Source of the DNA: an uncultured Faecalibacterium sp.
Lineage (GTDB): Bacteria > Bacillota > Clostridia > Oscillospirales > Ruminococcaceae
Assembly: GCA_934526125.1 (NCBI GenBank)
Contig: CAKSZU010000015.1
Location: 1-35,178 of the forward strand
Reading direction: 5' to 3'
DNA length: 35,178 bases
In this document: positions 34,265 to 35,178 of the stretch, in pieces
Numbering within the stretch: the first letter of the stretch is position 1
Layout of the letters: the number at the start of each line of letters is the position of its first letter
Notes under the pieces: generated by a model
What the model was told of the DNA's origin: nothing
The model's database searches: none
The model's input: the letters and a program-made list of their open reading frames with translations, nothing else
Program-made: the position numbers and the translations under genes

Positions 34265-34560
34265 GGGGGTTCTATGCCCCTTTGGAAAATGCGATCCGCT
34301 TTGACGAGGAGAGTACGCTCTGTCTGCGCCTGACAGAAAGCCCGAAGGATGGAACCGGGCAGGTATGCGCAGAGCCGAAGATGGCCTCTGAGCCGTGGGG
34401 GTGAAGATTGAGCCTCCGCCGGGTGCGCCCGTTACCGCGCTGGTGCTGTTGGTTCAGCACACAAGGTCCTGCCTGCAAGGGCAGGGCGAAGCAAGGTGGT
34501 ACCACGGAAGTTCAGCTCCCGTCCTTGTCCGGATGTTTCCGGCAGGACGGGAGCTTTTTT
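34265..34560 (+). promoter_or_regulatory. T-box leader (methionine specifier)
   Basis: The leader shows GACGAGGAGAGTA at the base of stem I, GGAACCGGGC in the distal part, and GAAG before ATG at 34381-34383 in the specifier loop, predicting tRNA-Met. The T-box sequence AAGGTGGTACCACG (34493-34506) contains TGGT, which would pair with the ACCA end of tRNA-Met (A73). A terminator follows. Uncharged tRNA-Met should stabilise the antiterminator and allow transcription of metG. Confidence 0.95.
34514..34560 (+). terminator. T-box terminator
   Basis: AGCTCCCGTCC (34514-34524) and GGACGGGAGCT (34545-34555) form an 11-bp stem with an inner CCGG pairing, followed by TTTTTT. The competing antiterminator would use the T-box sequence just upstream. 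Confidence 0.95.
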
Positions 34561-34591
34561 GTGACACAGCCACATCAGAAAGGAAGAATGA

Positions 34592-35178
<587 letters not shown>

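Overview
The window comes from a GC-rich Firmicute, most likely a gut Oscillospiraceae relative of Faecalibacterium, Gemmiger or Subdoligranulum. Supporting signs are the high-GC coding sequence, strong Shine-Dalgarno sites, a methionine T-box, sigma-A type promoters, tRNA genes without encoded CCA, and short palindromic intergenic repeats built around GCCCTCTCAGTCA. The genus is an inference from style and gene content.

Layout. 1-157: tRNA-Arg(UCU) and tRNA-His(GUG), closed by a two-way terminator. 219-9813 (minus): a compact phage packaging and head cassette with small terminase, large terminase, portal, a Prp protease fused to a scaffold-like domain, N4-gp56-type capsid protein, two small head proteins, a large tail/connector protein, a tiny protein and a candidate ejection protein. 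No integrase, repressor, replication or lysis gene is present. 10110-15059 (minus): M16C metallopeptidase, then an MFS exporter with a zinc phospholipase C-like protein. 15226-19638 (plus): c-di-GMP-I riboswitch, MITE-like repeat, intrinsic terminator, then a large secreted BspA-type leucine-rich-repeat protein. 19647-25517: repeat cluster, metallophosphoesterase, a D,D-carboxypeptidase homologue that has lost its catalytic motifs, and a two-gene unit for an M15-like peptidase and a SpoIID-like protein, both with peptidoglycan-binding repeats.

25685-31624 (minus): the F1Fo ATP synthase operon in the order B-E-F-A-G-D-C. There is no separate atpH. The C-terminal half of the delta subunit is instead fused to the N-terminus of alpha. 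A DUF2798 membrane protein with its own leader terminator lies upstream. 32684-33358 (plus): a discrete low-GC transcription unit of about 640 nt with a near-consensus promoter and a perfect terminator. It has no ordinary ORF, but holds several tiny ORFs with good ribosome binding sites and long-range complementarity, and is the strongest candidate for an undescribed element. 33448-35178 (plus): a small membrane protein, a Dabb-family protein, and a methionine T-box leader in front of metG, which runs off the window.

The points most worth following are the delta-alpha fusion, the self-contained Prp-cleavage-site-scaffold polyprotein, the large RNA/micro-ORF unit, the riboswitch apparently split from its terminator by a MITE, and the catalytically degenerate S11 protein.
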